A DNA stretch of 64,000 nucleotides from assembly GCA_964549445.1 (NCBI GenBank), contig CAZJVS010000019.1, positions 1-64,000 of the forward strand. Reading direction: 5' to 3'. The notes under the pieces were generated by a model. The model was not told where the DNA came from, did not search any database, and saw only the letters and a program-made list of their open reading frames with translations. This DNA comes from SpSt-539 sp964549445. Lineage in GTDB: Bacteria; Planctomycetota; Phycisphaerae; UBA1845; UTPLA1. Shown piece by piece: positions 44,114-53,767 of this stretch (positions within the stretch are counted from its first letter, which is position 1; each line of letters starts with the position of its first letter). Made by a program: the position numbers and the translations under genes.

Positions 44114-45301
44114 ATGACCATTGAGGCCCATTCCGCGCGCCCAAACGGCCAGCCGACCCCCACCCGCCGACGACCCCTGAGGCAGTCGCCGGCACTTCGC
44201 CGCGTCGCATCGCTCAAGCTGGCCGTTCTTCTCATGGTCACGATTGGAGTCGTGCTCGCGATCGCCACGGTCTACGAGGCCCGTCACAGCCGCGCTGAGG
44301 CGCAATCGCTTTTCTACCAATCGTGGTGGTTCTGCCTTCTGCTCGTCGCCCTCGCGGTCAACATCTTCGCGGCCACGCTGGTCCGCTGGCCGTTTCCGCT
44401 CCGCCGCATCGGCTTCCCGATCACGCACTTGGGCATCCTTGTGATTCTCGCGGGCGCCGTCACGACCAACCGAATCGGCCTCGAAGGCCAGCTTCGCATC
44501 GTCGAGCGCGAAACGGCTGATCGTATTTCCTTGCCCGGACTGGTTGTCCGAATTGAAGCCGCGGGCAGCGCGACTCATGCACCCGTCGACATCGACCTGC
44601 CGATGGATGCGTCGCGGCCCACGCGCGGAATCGATACAACCGCCGACGTCGCTGACCTCGGACTTCGCCTCGGCTTCGCCGAGTTCCTGCCCAACAGTCG
44701 CTGGCAACACGTCACCGACGCCCACGGCGCGCGGTGGGTCGCCGTCGCCGCGCCGGCCGATACAAACGCGGAGCCCATCCCCGCCCTGAAGGTCAACGCC
44801 TCGATTGCCCGCGTCGAAGAATCGCTCTGGCTCGGCTGGGAGCGCCCCGCGACCATCGAACTCGCCGGCCGCAGCTTCACCCTCACGCTCCGCAACGACG
44901 AACGCAAACTGCCGTTCGCACTTCGGCTCGATCGCTTCGAACGTGAGACCTACCCGGGAACCATGCAGGCCGCCATGTTTTCGAGCCACGTCACGCTCTG
45001 CGGGCCGGACATCAGCACACCCCCTTCGGTCATCATCAGCATGAACCGTCCGCTGCGACTCGAAGGGTACACCTTCTTCCAAAGCGGCTTTCACAGCGAC
45101 GGCGCCCGCACGACGTCGATCCTGACGGTCAGTCGCGACCCCGGCAAGCCGCTGGTCTACACCGGTTTCGTCCTGGTCTGCATCGGAGTCGTCCTCATGG
45201 TCGCCGCCCGCATCCGCAGTCGAAGCCGGCCGATCGCGGATGTCGCATCTGCTGCGACCAGGTCCATTACGCGCGAGGTGAGCATGCCATGTGCCGCATA
45301 G
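44114..45301 (+). CDS. resB: ResB-type cytochrome c biogenesis protein (System II)
   Basis: A 395-aa member of the ResB/Ccs1 family, one half of the System II heme lyase that attaches heme to CXXCH proteins outside the inner membrane. Helices: LKLAVLLMVTIGVVLAIATV near 34-53, SWWFCLLLVALAVNIFAATL, FPITHLGILVILAGAVTTN, then a large periplasmic domain, and a final helix FVLVCIGVVLMVAARI. It overlaps the ccsA gene by 13 bases. Placed immediately upstream of a very heme-rich cytochrome island, it is presumably the machinery that matures those proteins. Confidence 0.87.
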   Translation: MTIEAHSARPNGQPTPTRRRPLRQSPALRRVASLKLAVLLMVTIGVVLAIATVYEARHSRAEAQSLFYQSWWFCLLLVALAVNIFAATLVRWPFPLRRIGFPITHLGILVILAGAVTTNRIGLEGQLRIVERETADRISLPGLVVRIEAAGSATHAPVDIDLPMDASRPTRGIDTTADVADLGLRLGFAEFLPNSRWQHVTDAHGARWVAVAAPADTNAEPIPALKVNASIARVEESLWLGWERPATIELAGRSFTLTLRNDERKLPFALRLDRFERETYPGTMQAAMFSSHVTLCGPDISTPPSVIISMNRPLRLEGYTFFQSGFHSDGARTTSILTVSRDPGKPLVYTGFVLVCIGVVLMVAARIRSRSRPIADVASAATRSITREVSMPCAA

Positions 45302-46968
45302 TGATTCTCATTGCCGTCGCGATTTCGATTTTCGCCCCTGCCACCCGCGCCGGCGAATCCCCCGCGCAGCTTGACTTCGCCACCATCAGCGCCGTTGCCG
45401 TCCAGTCGCACGGCCGCGTGGCCCCGCTCGATACAGTCGCGCGCCGCGCGGTCGCCGACGTCACGGGCCGCGAACGCTTCGCCGGCAGATCCGCCGTCGA
45501 GGTCGTCCTCTCCTGGACGTTCCTTCCGCAGGAGTGGCCCGATCTCGCCGCAATCAAAGTGGAACACGAGCCGTTGAAGCTCGCGTGCGGACTCGATCCC
45601 GAACGCCGCCGCTTCTCGCTCCGCGAGCTTTCCGCGTGTCAGCCGCTCAATCGCCTGCTCGAAGCCGCAAATACGGCCGACTCAATCGGTCGCGCTCCGA
45701 CGGCGCTTCAGCGACAAGCGATCGAAATCGCCAACCGCATGGGAACGATGCAATCGTTTCTCTATGGGCAAGCATTGACGCTCGTCCCTTCAAATGAAGC
45801 GAACGCGGCGTGGACGACCGTCGCGAACGCACCGGCCACCGCGTCAACATCGCAAATTCGCCGCGGGTGGGCCGAACTCGGCACTGCGTACGTTGCCCGC
45901 GACCCGGCCCGGTTCTCCGGTGCGTCACGCGAACTGGCCGACCGCCTGCGCGGTCTCGGCGGACCGTCCTATCCGTCGTCCCGCGCGACGAATCTCGAAA
46001 CGACATACAACGCCGCGCACCCCTTCCGCTGGGCCTGGGTCACCATGGTCCTCGCCATGCTCTCCGGCCTGCTCGGCATGTATCTCCAGCGCCGTCGCTG
46101 GGACGTCGTCACGGCGTCGCTCGCCGCCGCGGGCTGCCTGCTGTTCCTGGCCGGCTTCGCACTCCGCTGGGCGATCGCCGGACGCGCGCCACTATCAAAC
46201 ATGTATGAATCGATGGTCGGATTCGCCGGAAGCATCGCGATCTTCGGCCTGATCTTCTTCATCGTGATGCGAAATCGCTTTGTCCCCGTTGTCGCGGCCG
46301 CCCTTGCCGCCGCCGGCCTGATCCTCGCCGATACGCTTCCCATCGAGTCCGCCATCACGACCCTTCCGCCCGTTCTGCGAAACACCATCTGGCTCACGAT
46401 CCACGTCGCCACGATCATCCTTGGCTACGGCGCGGCCGCGCTGTCGATGGGTATCGGCCACGTTCAGCTCGGACTGCTTAGCTTCGCGCCTAACCGGCCC
46501 GCGCAAGCCCACGAAGCCGCGCGACTCAACCACTTCGTCATCCTTGTCGCCATCGTGTTCCTCACCGCGGGAATCGTCTTTGGCGCGGTCTGGGCCAACG
46601 CCTCCTGGGGCCGCTACTGGGGCTGGGACCCGAAGGAGACCTGGTCGCTCATCACGCTCTTCGGCTACCTCGCCCTGCTCCACGCCCGCTACACCGGATG
46701 GCTCCGCGACTTCGGAATGGCCGTCGCCAGCATCGCATGCTTCCAGCTTGTCCTCATGACCTACTATGGCGTGAACTACGTCCTCGGCACCGGCCTTCAC
46801 AGCTACGGCTTCGGCGCCGGCGGGCTTCAATGGATACTCGCGTACGTCGGTGCAGAAGCGGTCTTCGTGGCGGTTGCGACGCTTCGCATCCGGCGAAACG
46901 GCGCCTTGGGGCGCCACAAGAACATCGATGCAACCGTGCGTGCCCGGCTGCTACTCAGGCCCGCCTGA
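45289..46968 (+). CDS. ccsA: CcsA/ResC cytochrome c biogenesis protein
   Basis: A 559-aa heme-handling protein. After a signal-like helix there is a periplasmic extension (about 25-245), then about eight helices with the tryptophan-rich heme motif WGRYWGWDPKETW near residue 445, flanked by His residues in LTIHVATIILGYGA and FGYLALLHAR. The N-terminal domain (GRVAPLDTVARRAV) is a known feature of longer CcsA proteins. It partners ResB to export and ligate heme. Confidence 0.9.
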   Translation: MCRIVILIAVAISIFAPATRAGESPAQLDFATISAVAVQSHGRVAPLDTVARRAVADVTGRERFAGRSAVEVVLSWTFLPQEWPDLAAIKVEHEPLKLACGLDPERRRFSLRELSACQPLNRLLEAANTADSIGRAPTALQRQAIEIANRMGTMQSFLYGQALTLVPSNEANAAWTTVANAPATASTSQIRRGWAELGTAYVARDPARFSGASRELADRLRGLGGPSYPSSRATNLETTYNAAHPFRWAWVTMVLAMLSGLLGMYLQRRRWDVVTASLAAAGCLLFLAGFALRWAIAGRAPLSNMYESMVGFAGSIAIFGLIFFIVMRNRFVPVVAAALAAAGLILADTLPIESAITTLPPVLRNTIWLTIHVATIILGYGAAALSMGIGHVQLGLLSFAPNRPAQAHEAARLNHFVILVAIVFLTAGIVFGAVWANASWGRYWGWDPKETWSLITLFGYLALLHARYTGWLRDFGMAVASIACFQLVLMTYYGVNYVLGTGLHSYGFGAGGLQWILAYVGAEAVFVAVATLRIRRNGALGRHKNIDATVRARLLLRPA

Positions 46969-47082
46969 TGCCGCCGCGCAAATAGCCGGATCGCCCCGCG
47001 ACAGAGCATGTTTACAATCGCCGACCGATCGCGAGAATGCTGCGGCACGGTGTGCTGTGGTGATGGATAGAAAGGACCGGCC

Positions 47083-49245
47083 ATGCCCGGGTCAGCGGGT
47101 TCGCCCCGAGCGATAGGACGATCCGCATCGTCGATCATTCTCGCGCTGCTCATATCAAGCGGCACAGTCCACGCTCAGCCCGCGGCCACGCAAGCTCAGC
47201 CCGCCGCCGACAACCGCCGCTGTCTCAACTGCCACGGCCAGGAGCGCCTCGGAACTCTGACCGAAAACGATCGGCGCGGGATGGTCGCCGCTCCGCCCGA
47301 TGGCGAGTATCCGACGCGCGAGCACCCCGAACGCCTGTTCGTCGATCCCGCTTCGCGGGCTGCCGACGTCCACCGCGATGTGTCCTGCACCGCCTGTCAT
47401 CCCGATGCGGCAACGCTTCCCCACTCCGCGAAGCTCAAGCCCGCCGATTGTTCTTCGTGCCATGCCGGTCCGGCGGCCGACCTCCTCCAGAGCGTCCACG
47501 CCGAGGCCGCCCTCAAACCCGGCATGAGAGCCCCGCACTGCGGCGACTGCCACGGCTCCCACGACATTCGCCGCAAGAACGACCCCCTCGCTCGGACCTA
47601 CCCGCTCAATGTCATCAAGGTGTGCGGCGGCTGTCATGAGCAGCACACGGGAAGCAACTATGCCGCCGGTGACGGTGCCGCGCTGGTCGACGCCTACCTC
47701 GACAGCGTTCATGGCCGCGCCATCGCGAAGGCCGGCCTCGTCGTCGCCGCCTCCTGCGCCGATTGTCACGGCGCCCACGATATCCGCGCATCGTCCAATC
47801 CTCAGTCGCGCGTCTCCCGTCACAACGTGCCGCATACGTGTGGCCGATGTCACGTCGGCATCGAGGAAATATTCGCGACGAGCGTCCATGCTGAAGCCGC
47901 GCGCAATGCGACCAGCAAGCTTCCCGCCCCCGTCTGCAGCGACTGTCACTCCGCGCACCACATCGCACGCACCGACACGCCCGCCTTCATGCGCGACATC
48001 AGCACCGAATGCGGCACCTGTCACGCCGAACTCTACCGCACCTACCGGGAGAGCTATCACGGCCAGGTTCAGCGACTGGGAAGCACGCGCGCCGCTCGCT
48101 GCAGCGACTGCCACGGCGCACACAACATCCGCCGGCCCGATGATCCGCACTCAACGCTCTCGGCCGACAACCGGCCCGAAACGTGCGCGCGATGTCACGT
48201 CGAACTCAAATCCGCACCAAAGTCCACCCGCGTTAACTTCGCGAGGTACAGCCCTCACGCCGACTACCACGACCGGCGGAACCACCCCATCCTCTACTAC
48301 ATCTGGCTTTACTTCATGATCATCATGGGTATCACCTTCACCTTCTGGGGTCTTCACTCCATCGCGTGGTTCGCGCGCGGCACGATTCAGCGCCGTCGCC
48401 ACGGACCGCGGCACATCCCGCCGGCCAACGCCCCGGCGATCCAGCGCTTCACGACCTGGCATCGCTGGACCCACGCCCTCGTCATTATCAGTTTCCTCGG
48501 CCTGACGATTACCGGCCTGCCGCTCAAGTTCAGCGATCACCCCTGGTCGCGAGCCATTATGAAATCCATCGGCGGCCCCCATGTCGCCGGCATCGTTCAC
48601 CGCTGCTGCGCCGTGCTCGTGCTTGTCTATCTCGCCATGCACGCCGTTCATCTGTTCCGCAACTGGCGCGGCGGCGACAAGTCCTTCCTCCGTCGTGTGT
48701 TCGGGCCCAACAGCATGCTGCCCATGCCGTCCGACTGGCGGCAATTCAAGCAGATGGTCCGCTGGTTCTTCGGCCGCGGACCCAAGCCGAGGTTCGATCG
48801 CTGGACCTACTGGGAAAAGTTTGACTACTGGGCCGACTTTTTCGGCACCGCGATCATCGGCCTTTCCGGACTCCTACTCTGGTTCCCCGAGTTCTTCGCG
48901 ACCTATCTCTCCGGCTACTGGTTCAACGTCGCGACCGTTATTCACGGTTACGAAGCCCTCCTCGCCGCCGGCTTTATTTTCTCCATCCATTTCTTCAACG
49001 CCCACCTGCGCTGGGAAAAGTTCCCCGTCGATGAAGTCATCTTCACCGGACAGCTGTCCGAGGAAGAATTCCGCGAAGAACGCGCCGAACAATTTGAGCG
49101 CCTGGTCAAAGACGGCCAACTCGAAGCCCTGCGAGTCCCGCCCGCTCCGCCGTGGCAGCACGTCATGGCACGAGTGATCGGATTGGTCGCGCTGGTAATC
49201 GGAACGTTGCTGATTGTGCTGATTGTGCTCGCAGGTTTTCAATGA
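47083..49245 (+). CDS. 11-heme cytochrome c fused to a cytochrome b membrane domain (CbcL-like)
   Basis: A 720-aa protein with a signal peptide (to about residue 30), eleven CXXCH motifs (residues about 45-380) and a C-terminal membrane domain of about six helices. His residues in RFTTWHRWTHALV, GIVHRCC, AMHAVHLF and HGYEALLAAGFIFSIHFFNAH are likely heme-b ligands. This c-b fusion matches the design of CbcL-type quinol oxidases of metal-reducing bacteria (N-terminal multiheme, C-terminal HydC/FdnI-like). It would take electrons from the quinol pool into the periplasm. It is the first gene of the cytochrome island; the NapC-type gene follows after 16 bases. Confidence 0.85.
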   Translation: MPGSAGSPRAIGRSASSIILALLISSGTVHAQPAATQAQPAADNRRCLNCHGQERLGTLTENDRRGMVAAPPDGEYPTREHPERLFVDPASRAADVHRDVSCTACHPDAATLPHSAKLKPADCSSCHAGPAADLLQSVHAEAALKPGMRAPHCGDCHGSHDIRRKNDPLARTYPLNVIKVCGGCHEQHTGSNYAAGDGAALVDAYLDSVHGRAIAKAGLVVAASCADCHGAHDIRASSNPQSRVSRHNVPHTCGRCHVGIEEIFATSVHAEAARNATSKLPAPVCSDCHSAHHIARTDTPAFMRDISTECGTCHAELYRTYRESYHGQVQRLGSTRAARCSDCHGAHNIRRPDDPHSTLSADNRPETCARCHVELKSAPKSTRVNFARYSPHADYHDRRNHPILYYIWLYFMIIMGITFTFWGLHSIAWFARGTIQRRRHGPRHIPPANAPAIQRFTTWHRWTHALVIISFLGLTITGLPLKFSDHPWSRAIMKSIGGPHVAGIVHRCCAVLVLVYLAMHAVHLFRNWRGGDKSFLRRVFGPNSMLPMPSDWRQFKQMVRWFFGRGPKPRFDRWTYWEKFDYWADFFGTAIIGLSGLLLWFPEFFATYLSGYWFNVATVIHGYEALLAAGFIFSIHFFNAHLRWEKFPVDEVIFTGQLSEEEFREERAEQFERLVKDGQLEALRVPPAPPWQHVMARVIGLVALVIGTLLIVLIVLAGFQ

Positions 49246-49261
49246 GAGACTCAGGGATTCG

Positions 49262-50929
49262 ATGATGTCCATCCCACCCTCCCCGACAACCCAATCGCCG
49301 CGAAAGCCGTGGTGGCTTCCCTTCACCTCGCTCGGCGTCGTCCTGCTCACCGCCGGCCTCTGGATGAAATTCCTGGCCACCGACGGCCGCTTCCAGATCA
49401 TTGGCGCGCTGAGCATCACGGCCGGCGTCATCGCCCTCGTCGGCGTCGCCCTGAGCTCGTTCGGCTGGGGCCGCGCCATCATGGGCGTCTACGAGCGTCG
49501 CAGCCGCTGGTTCCCGTTCGTCTTCTCGAAGCGCGGCTGGGCGCAGGCCGCCCTCATCATGCTGGTCTTCGGTACGGTGGGCTTTGGCAGCTACACCATG
49601 CACCCCGACTTCTGTCAAAGCTGCCACATCATGGTCCCCTACTACGACGCGTGGCATGAATCGACTCACGCGAACGTCCGCTGCACGGACTGCCACTTCG
49701 CGCCCGGTCTCATGGAAACGATCCGCGGTAAGTGGCAGGCAAGCTCCATGCTCATCCGTTACCTCACCAAGACATACGGCAGCATGCCCCACGCCCAAAT
49801 CGAGGACATCAGCTGCCTTCGTTCCGGTTGCCACGACCAGCGGCTGCTTGAAGGCAAAGTCACCTGGAAGTACGAAAAACCCAACGGCGCTGTCGTAAAC
49901 CTGAACTTCGACCACAAGCCCCACCTCACCGAGATGCGCCGCGGTCGCCAGCTCCGCTGCACCAGCTGCCACAGCCAGATCGTCCAGGGCCAGCACATCA
50001 CCGTCACCCTCGACACCTGCTACACCTGCCACTTCAAGGGACTGCGCCACGGACGCGATCAGGAAGTCCTCGGTGGTTGCACGGCCTGCCACCCCGCACC
50101 GAAAGAGGAAATCCGCCTCACCACCGGCGTCTTCAATCACAAGGAGTACATTGGTCGTGGCGTCGGCTGCTACAACTGCCATAGCGATTCGATTCAGGGC
50201 GAGGGCGAGGTCCCGCGCCAGGTTTGCCTGAATTGCCATAACAAGCCGCACCAGCTCGACCGCTACGGCGACACCAACTTCATCCACGACAACCACATCT
50301 CAAAGCACAAGCTCGCCTGCTTCAGTTGCCATCTCCAGATTCAACACGGCTTGGCGCCGAAGCCGCCTTTCACCTCGGTGACGGCCTGCAACGTCTGCCA
50401 CGAGCAGTCTCACGGCGGCCCGTCCGAGCTTTATCGTGGTGTCGGCGGACGCGGGATTCCCGAGATGCCCAGCCCCATGTACCGCGCCCAGGTCGACTGC
50501 ATCGCCTGCCACCAGTTCAAGGAGCATGGCGACGCAGTCGCCGAAGTCTCCGGCCAGACCTACGTCGCCGCCCAGAAGAGTTGCGACATGTGTCACGGCG
50601 ACACACCCGATCCGGCCGGCGGAAAGTACGCCACCAAGCTCGCCGAGTGGAAGGAGTCGCTGCAGGCCTCGCTTGCATCAACCGGCGACGCCATACGCCA
50701 GGCCGACGCCAGCATGGCCTCGGCCCGGCTGTCGGAAACAGAGCGACTCTCACTCAATCGCAAACTTGCCGATGCGCGGCATAATGTAACGCTGGTCGAA
50801 CTCGGTCACGGCGTTCACAACTTCAACTACGCGACCGCCCTGCTGAACATCGCTGCCGAATGGAGCCGGGAGGTCACCAAGGCGTGCAACGGGACGTCAG
50901 ACAAGAAAACATCTGGACCCGCGCCATGA
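49262..50929 (+). CDS. NapC/NirT-type membrane-anchored 12-site cytochrome c
   Basis: About 555 aa from ATG 49262. Three N-terminal helices, then a NapC/NirT-like motif FCQSCHIM followed by WHESTHANVRCTDCHFAPG, with eleven CXXCH and one CX4CH (CLRSGCH, third site). A charged coiled region ends the protein. NapC-family proteins oxidise menaquinol and pass electrons to periplasmic partners (CymA, ImcH), so this is a second quinol outlet beside the CbcL-like protein. The stop overlaps the next ATG (ATGA at 50926). Confidence 0.87.
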   Translation: MMSIPPSPTTQSPRKPWWLPFTSLGVVLLTAGLWMKFLATDGRFQIIGALSITAGVIALVGVALSSFGWGRAIMGVYERRSRWFPFVFSKRGWAQAALIMLVFGTVGFGSYTMHPDFCQSCHIMVPYYDAWHESTHANVRCTDCHFAPGLMETIRGKWQASSMLIRYLTKTYGSMPHAQIEDISCLRSGCHDQRLLEGKVTWKYEKPNGAVVNLNFDHKPHLTEMRRGRQLRCTSCHSQIVQGQHITVTLDTCYTCHFKGLRHGRDQEVLGGCTACHPAPKEEIRLTTGVFNHKEYIGRGVGCYNCHSDSIQGEGEVPRQVCLNCHNKPHQLDRYGDTNFIHDNHISKHKLACFSCHLQIQHGLAPKPPFTSVTACNVCHEQSHGGPSELYRGVGGRGIPEMPSPMYRAQVDCIACHQFKEHGDAVAEVSGQTYVAAQKSCDMCHGDTPDPAGGKYATKLAEWKESLQASLASTGDAIRQADASMASARLSETERLSLNRKLADARHNVTLVELGHGVHNFNYATALLNIAAEWSREVTKACNGTSDKKTSGPAP

Positions 50930-52362
50930 GGGCCGCACAGCGCCCCGCGCGCCGCCAAGTGCAGGTCATGGGCATGCTACTCGTCTTCGCCAGCGTGTCG
51001 GCTTGTCGTTCGAAGGACGACGTCCCCGCACCGACAGCCCCCGCAACTACACACCCGTCCGTCGCCACCACGACGGTCGCCCGAAAGCGCCCCGACCACG
51101 TCGCTCCCGGCACAAACTGTTCCACGGCCGGCTGCCACGACGATCTCGCTCAGCGAACGCACGTCCACGGTCCTGTTGCCGTCGGAAGTTGCGACGCGTG
51201 CCACGCCGCCGAACAGCCCGGCCACAAGTTCCCCCTCAAGCGCGAAGGCGACGCCGCCTGCAAACTCTGCCACGTCGTCCTCTCCGGCAAGCCCTTCCAG
51301 CACGCCGCCATCAAGCAGTCCGGCTGCACCGGCTGTCACGACCCACACGGCTCGAACCTCAAGTTTCTCCTTGCCGCCGACACCCCCGAGGCCTCCTGTC
51401 GCAAGTGCCACCCGGCTGCCGGGTCGGTCAAGTTCAAACACGGTCCCTTCGCGGCTGGCGCCTGCACGGTCTGCCATCTGCCCCATGAAGCCGACAACCC
51501 CATGCTCACGATTCGCACGGGGCCCGCCCACTGCTTCCGCTGCCACAAGGATCTCGAAGAGCGAATCGAGAAGGCGCGAACGGTCCACCCGCCGGTCCGT
51601 GACGCCTGCACCAACTGCCACTCGCCCCACGCCTCCGATTTCCCACGCATGTTGAAGGCCGAGCCGGCGGCCACCTGCGCTTCGTGTCACCAGGATGTCG
51701 ACACCCAGGCCCGCACCGCCGTCAGCAAGCACGGCGCCGTTTTCACCGCCAAGGAATGTCTCAACTGCCACGACGTTCATGCCGCCGGCCAGCCGCTGCT
51801 GCTCAAGGCGCCAATGCCCGACATCTGCCTCACATGCCACGACCAGCCCCAACAGGCCTATGACGGCCGTACGATTCCCGAGATGAAGTCTCGGCTCACG
51901 AAATCCGAATTCCTTCACGGCCCGATCCGCAGCGGCGCATGCAACGAATGCCATCAGGTCCACGGATCGAGCAACAGCCGACTGCTGAAGAAATATTTCG
52001 CCGACAGCTTCTACAAGGACTTTGACCTCGCCAACTACGCCCTATGCTTTTCGTGTCACGAAAAGGCGCTCGTCCTCGACCAAAAGACGACGCAACTGAC
52101 CGGCTTCCGCAATGGCGATGAAAACCTGCACTTCATCCACGTCAATCGCCTCGAAAAGGGTCGATCGTGCAAGGCCTGCCATGAAATCCACGGCAGCGAC
52201 GAGCCGAAGCACATGGCCAAGGACGTCCCGTTTGAGGGCGGGGGGTGGGCCCTGCCCATCAACTTCAAGAAATCTTCCACCGGCGGCGGCTGCGCTCCGG
52301 GCTGCCACCAGCCATACGAGTACGATCGGGACAACCCGGTCGCCTATCCGGCCCGAAAGTGA
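50926..52362 (+). CDS. 15-site multiheme cytochrome c lipoprotein
   Basis: A 478-aa protein with a lipobox (FASVSAC near Cys 27), thirteen CXXCH motifs, one N-terminal CX4CH (CSTAGCH) and one C-terminal CX3CH (CAPGCH). The C-terminal third is shared with the cytochromes at 52373 and 61737: CFSCHEK, LTGFRNGDENLH, SCKACHE, then VPFEGGG and GGGCAPGCHQPYEYDR. It matches doubled-CXXCH/cytochrome c3-like proteins. Probably periplasm-facing or surface-anchored, relaying electrons outward. Translationally coupled to the NapC-type protein. Confidence 0.87.
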   Translation: MRAAQRPARRQVQVMGMLLVFASVSACRSKDDVPAPTAPATTHPSVATTTVARKRPDHVAPGTNCSTAGCHDDLAQRTHVHGPVAVGSCDACHAAEQPGHKFPLKREGDAACKLCHVVLSGKPFQHAAIKQSGCTGCHDPHGSNLKFLLAADTPEASCRKCHPAAGSVKFKHGPFAAGACTVCHLPHEADNPMLTIRTGPAHCFRCHKDLEERIEKARTVHPPVRDACTNCHSPHASDFPRMLKAEPAATCASCHQDVDTQARTAVSKHGAVFTAKECLNCHDVHAAGQPLLLKAPMPDICLTCHDQPQQAYDGRTIPEMKSRLTKSEFLHGPIRSGACNECHQVHGSSNSRLLKKYFADSFYKDFDLANYALCFSCHEKALVLDQKTTQLTGFRNGDENLHFIHVNRLEKGRSCKACHEIHGSDEPKHMAKDVPFEGGGWALPINFKKSSTGGGCAPGCHQPYEYDRDNPVAYPARK

Positions 52363-52372
52363 GGTCTCGCGC

Positions 52373-53767
52373 ATGAACGCGTGCATTCGAAAGTCCCTGG
52401 CGGCGATGCTGCTCGCCGCGGCCTCCGTCGCATCGGCGCAATCGCCGAACGTCCGCCCGACCACGGCAACGCCCAATTGCACCGTCGGCGGCTGTCACGC
52501 CGAGGTGAAGAACTTCCCCGTGATTCACGGACCGCTTGCAGCCGATGCGTGCTCCGGCTGTCACACCGTCGCCGACCCCGCGAAGCACACATTCTCTCTC
52601 GCGCGAACCGGCAACGACATGTGTCTCTTTTGCCACGAGCAGCAGAAGGGTTCCATCGTCCACAAGCCACTGACGACCGGCACCTGCCTGGACTGTCATC
52701 AGCCCCACGGCGGAAAAACCCGCGCCTTTCTCAAAGCCGATTCGGTCGCGCAAAACTGCGCGACCTGCCACCCCAACGTCGCCTCCGGCCACTCGGTCAT
52801 TCACGGCCCCGTCGCCGCCGGCGGCTGCACCGCCTGCCACAATCCGCATGCCTCAAACGTGGCGAAGCTGCTCATTAAGGAATCAAACCAGCTCTGCCTG
52901 GAGTGTCACGTCAGCTCGGCCCAGCGGATGGAGACCTCGACGGTCAAACACGATCCCGCTGAAAAGAACTGCCTGCTCTGCCACGACGCCCACGGATCCG
53001 CCCAGAAGATGATCCTCAAAAAGCCCGCCCAGGAACTTTGTCTCTCCTGCCACGAAAAGGTTCGCTCGACCGTCGAACACGCCAAGACCAAGCATGGCGC
53101 CGTCGTCGAAGGTCGCCAGTGCCTCAATTGCCACGAAGCCCACGCCACGAACTTCCCACGGATCCTCCGCAACAACCCCATGGACCTCTGCATGGAATGC
53201 CATAACAAGCCGCTCACAGGTCCCCAGGGCCCGATCGCCGACATGAGCATGGTGCTCGCGAGCGGCAAGAGTCTCCACGGCCCGATCGCCGAGAAAAATT
53301 GCAGCGCCTGCCACCAGATTCACGGCAGCGACACTTTTCGCCTGCTGACGAAGGAATATCCACCCGAGTTCTACGCCCCGTTCAAGGCGGAGAACTACGC
53401 CCTCTGTTTCTCCTGCCACGAAAAGTCGCTCGTGCTCGAACCCAAGACCACGGCCCTGACCGGCTTTCGAAATGGCGACGTAAACCTACACTACGTTCAC
53501 GTGAACAAGGACACCAAGGGCCGCACCTGCCGCGCCTGCCACGAGACGCACGCGAGCGATCAGGCCAAGCACATCCGAGACTCGGTCCCCTTCGGAAAAT
53601 GGAACATGCCGATCGGCTTCAAGAAGACCGACACCGGCGGCGGATGTGCCCCCGGCTGCCACGTTCCGTATGAGTACGACCGCGTTAAGCCCGCGACCTA
53701 CAACAAGGTCCCCGGCACGAAACCTCCCACGTGGCCGGCCGAACCGGCGAAGGGGGTGCACCAATGA
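52373..53767 (+). CDS. 15-site multiheme cytochrome c, secreted
   Basis: A 464-aa paralogue of the preceding protein with a Sec signal (cleavage near AASVASA). Same 15-site set: CX4CH first (CTVGGCH), thirteen CXXCH, CX3CH last (CAPGCH). It retains ALCFSCHEKSLVL, LTGFRNGDVNLH and GGGCAPGCHVPYEYDR. Its stop overlaps the redoxin-TPR gene as ATGA. It lacks the lipobox of its upstream paralogue, suggesting a soluble periplasmic carrier. Confidence 0.87.
   Translation: MNACIRKSLAAMLLAAASVASAQSPNVRPTTATPNCTVGGCHAEVKNFPVIHGPLAADACSGCHTVADPAKHTFSLARTGNDMCLFCHEQQKGSIVHKPLTTGTCLDCHQPHGGKTRAFLKADSVAQNCATCHPNVASGHSVIHGPVAAGGCTACHNPHASNVAKLLIKESNQLCLECHVSSAQRMETSTVKHDPAEKNCLLCHDAHGSAQKMILKKPAQELCLSCHEKVRSTVEHAKTKHGAVVEGRQCLNCHEAHATNFPRILRNNPMDLCMECHNKPLTGPQGPIADMSMVLASGKSLHGPIAEKNCSACHQIHGSDTFRLLTKEYPPEFYAPFKAENYALCFSCHEKSLVLEPKTTALTGFRNGDVNLHYVHVNKDTKGRTCRACHETHASDQAKHIRDSVPFGKWNMPIGFKKTDTGGGCAPGCHVPYEYDRVKPATYNKVPGTKPPTWPAEPAKGVHQ

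Noticed and set aside
47043..47056. CGGCACGGTGTGCTG before the CbcL-like gene
   Set aside because: Resembles a -24 element, but the GC falls at eight rather than ten bases, so it is not a proper sigma-54 promoter.
47155..48150. 331-codon minus-strand frame opposite the CbcL-like gene
   Set aside because: It is the complement of a CXXCH-rich coding frame, with low-complexity Ala/Gly/Val content and no motif; the plus-strand cytochrome is certain.
49163..50296. 377-codon minus-strand frame opposite the NapC-type gene
   Set aside because: Antisense shadow of a heme-rich gene; no domain or ribosome site.
50977..51963. 328-codon minus-strand frame opposite the 15-site cytochrome
   Set aside because: Same reason; produced by GC-rich codon bias on the other strand.
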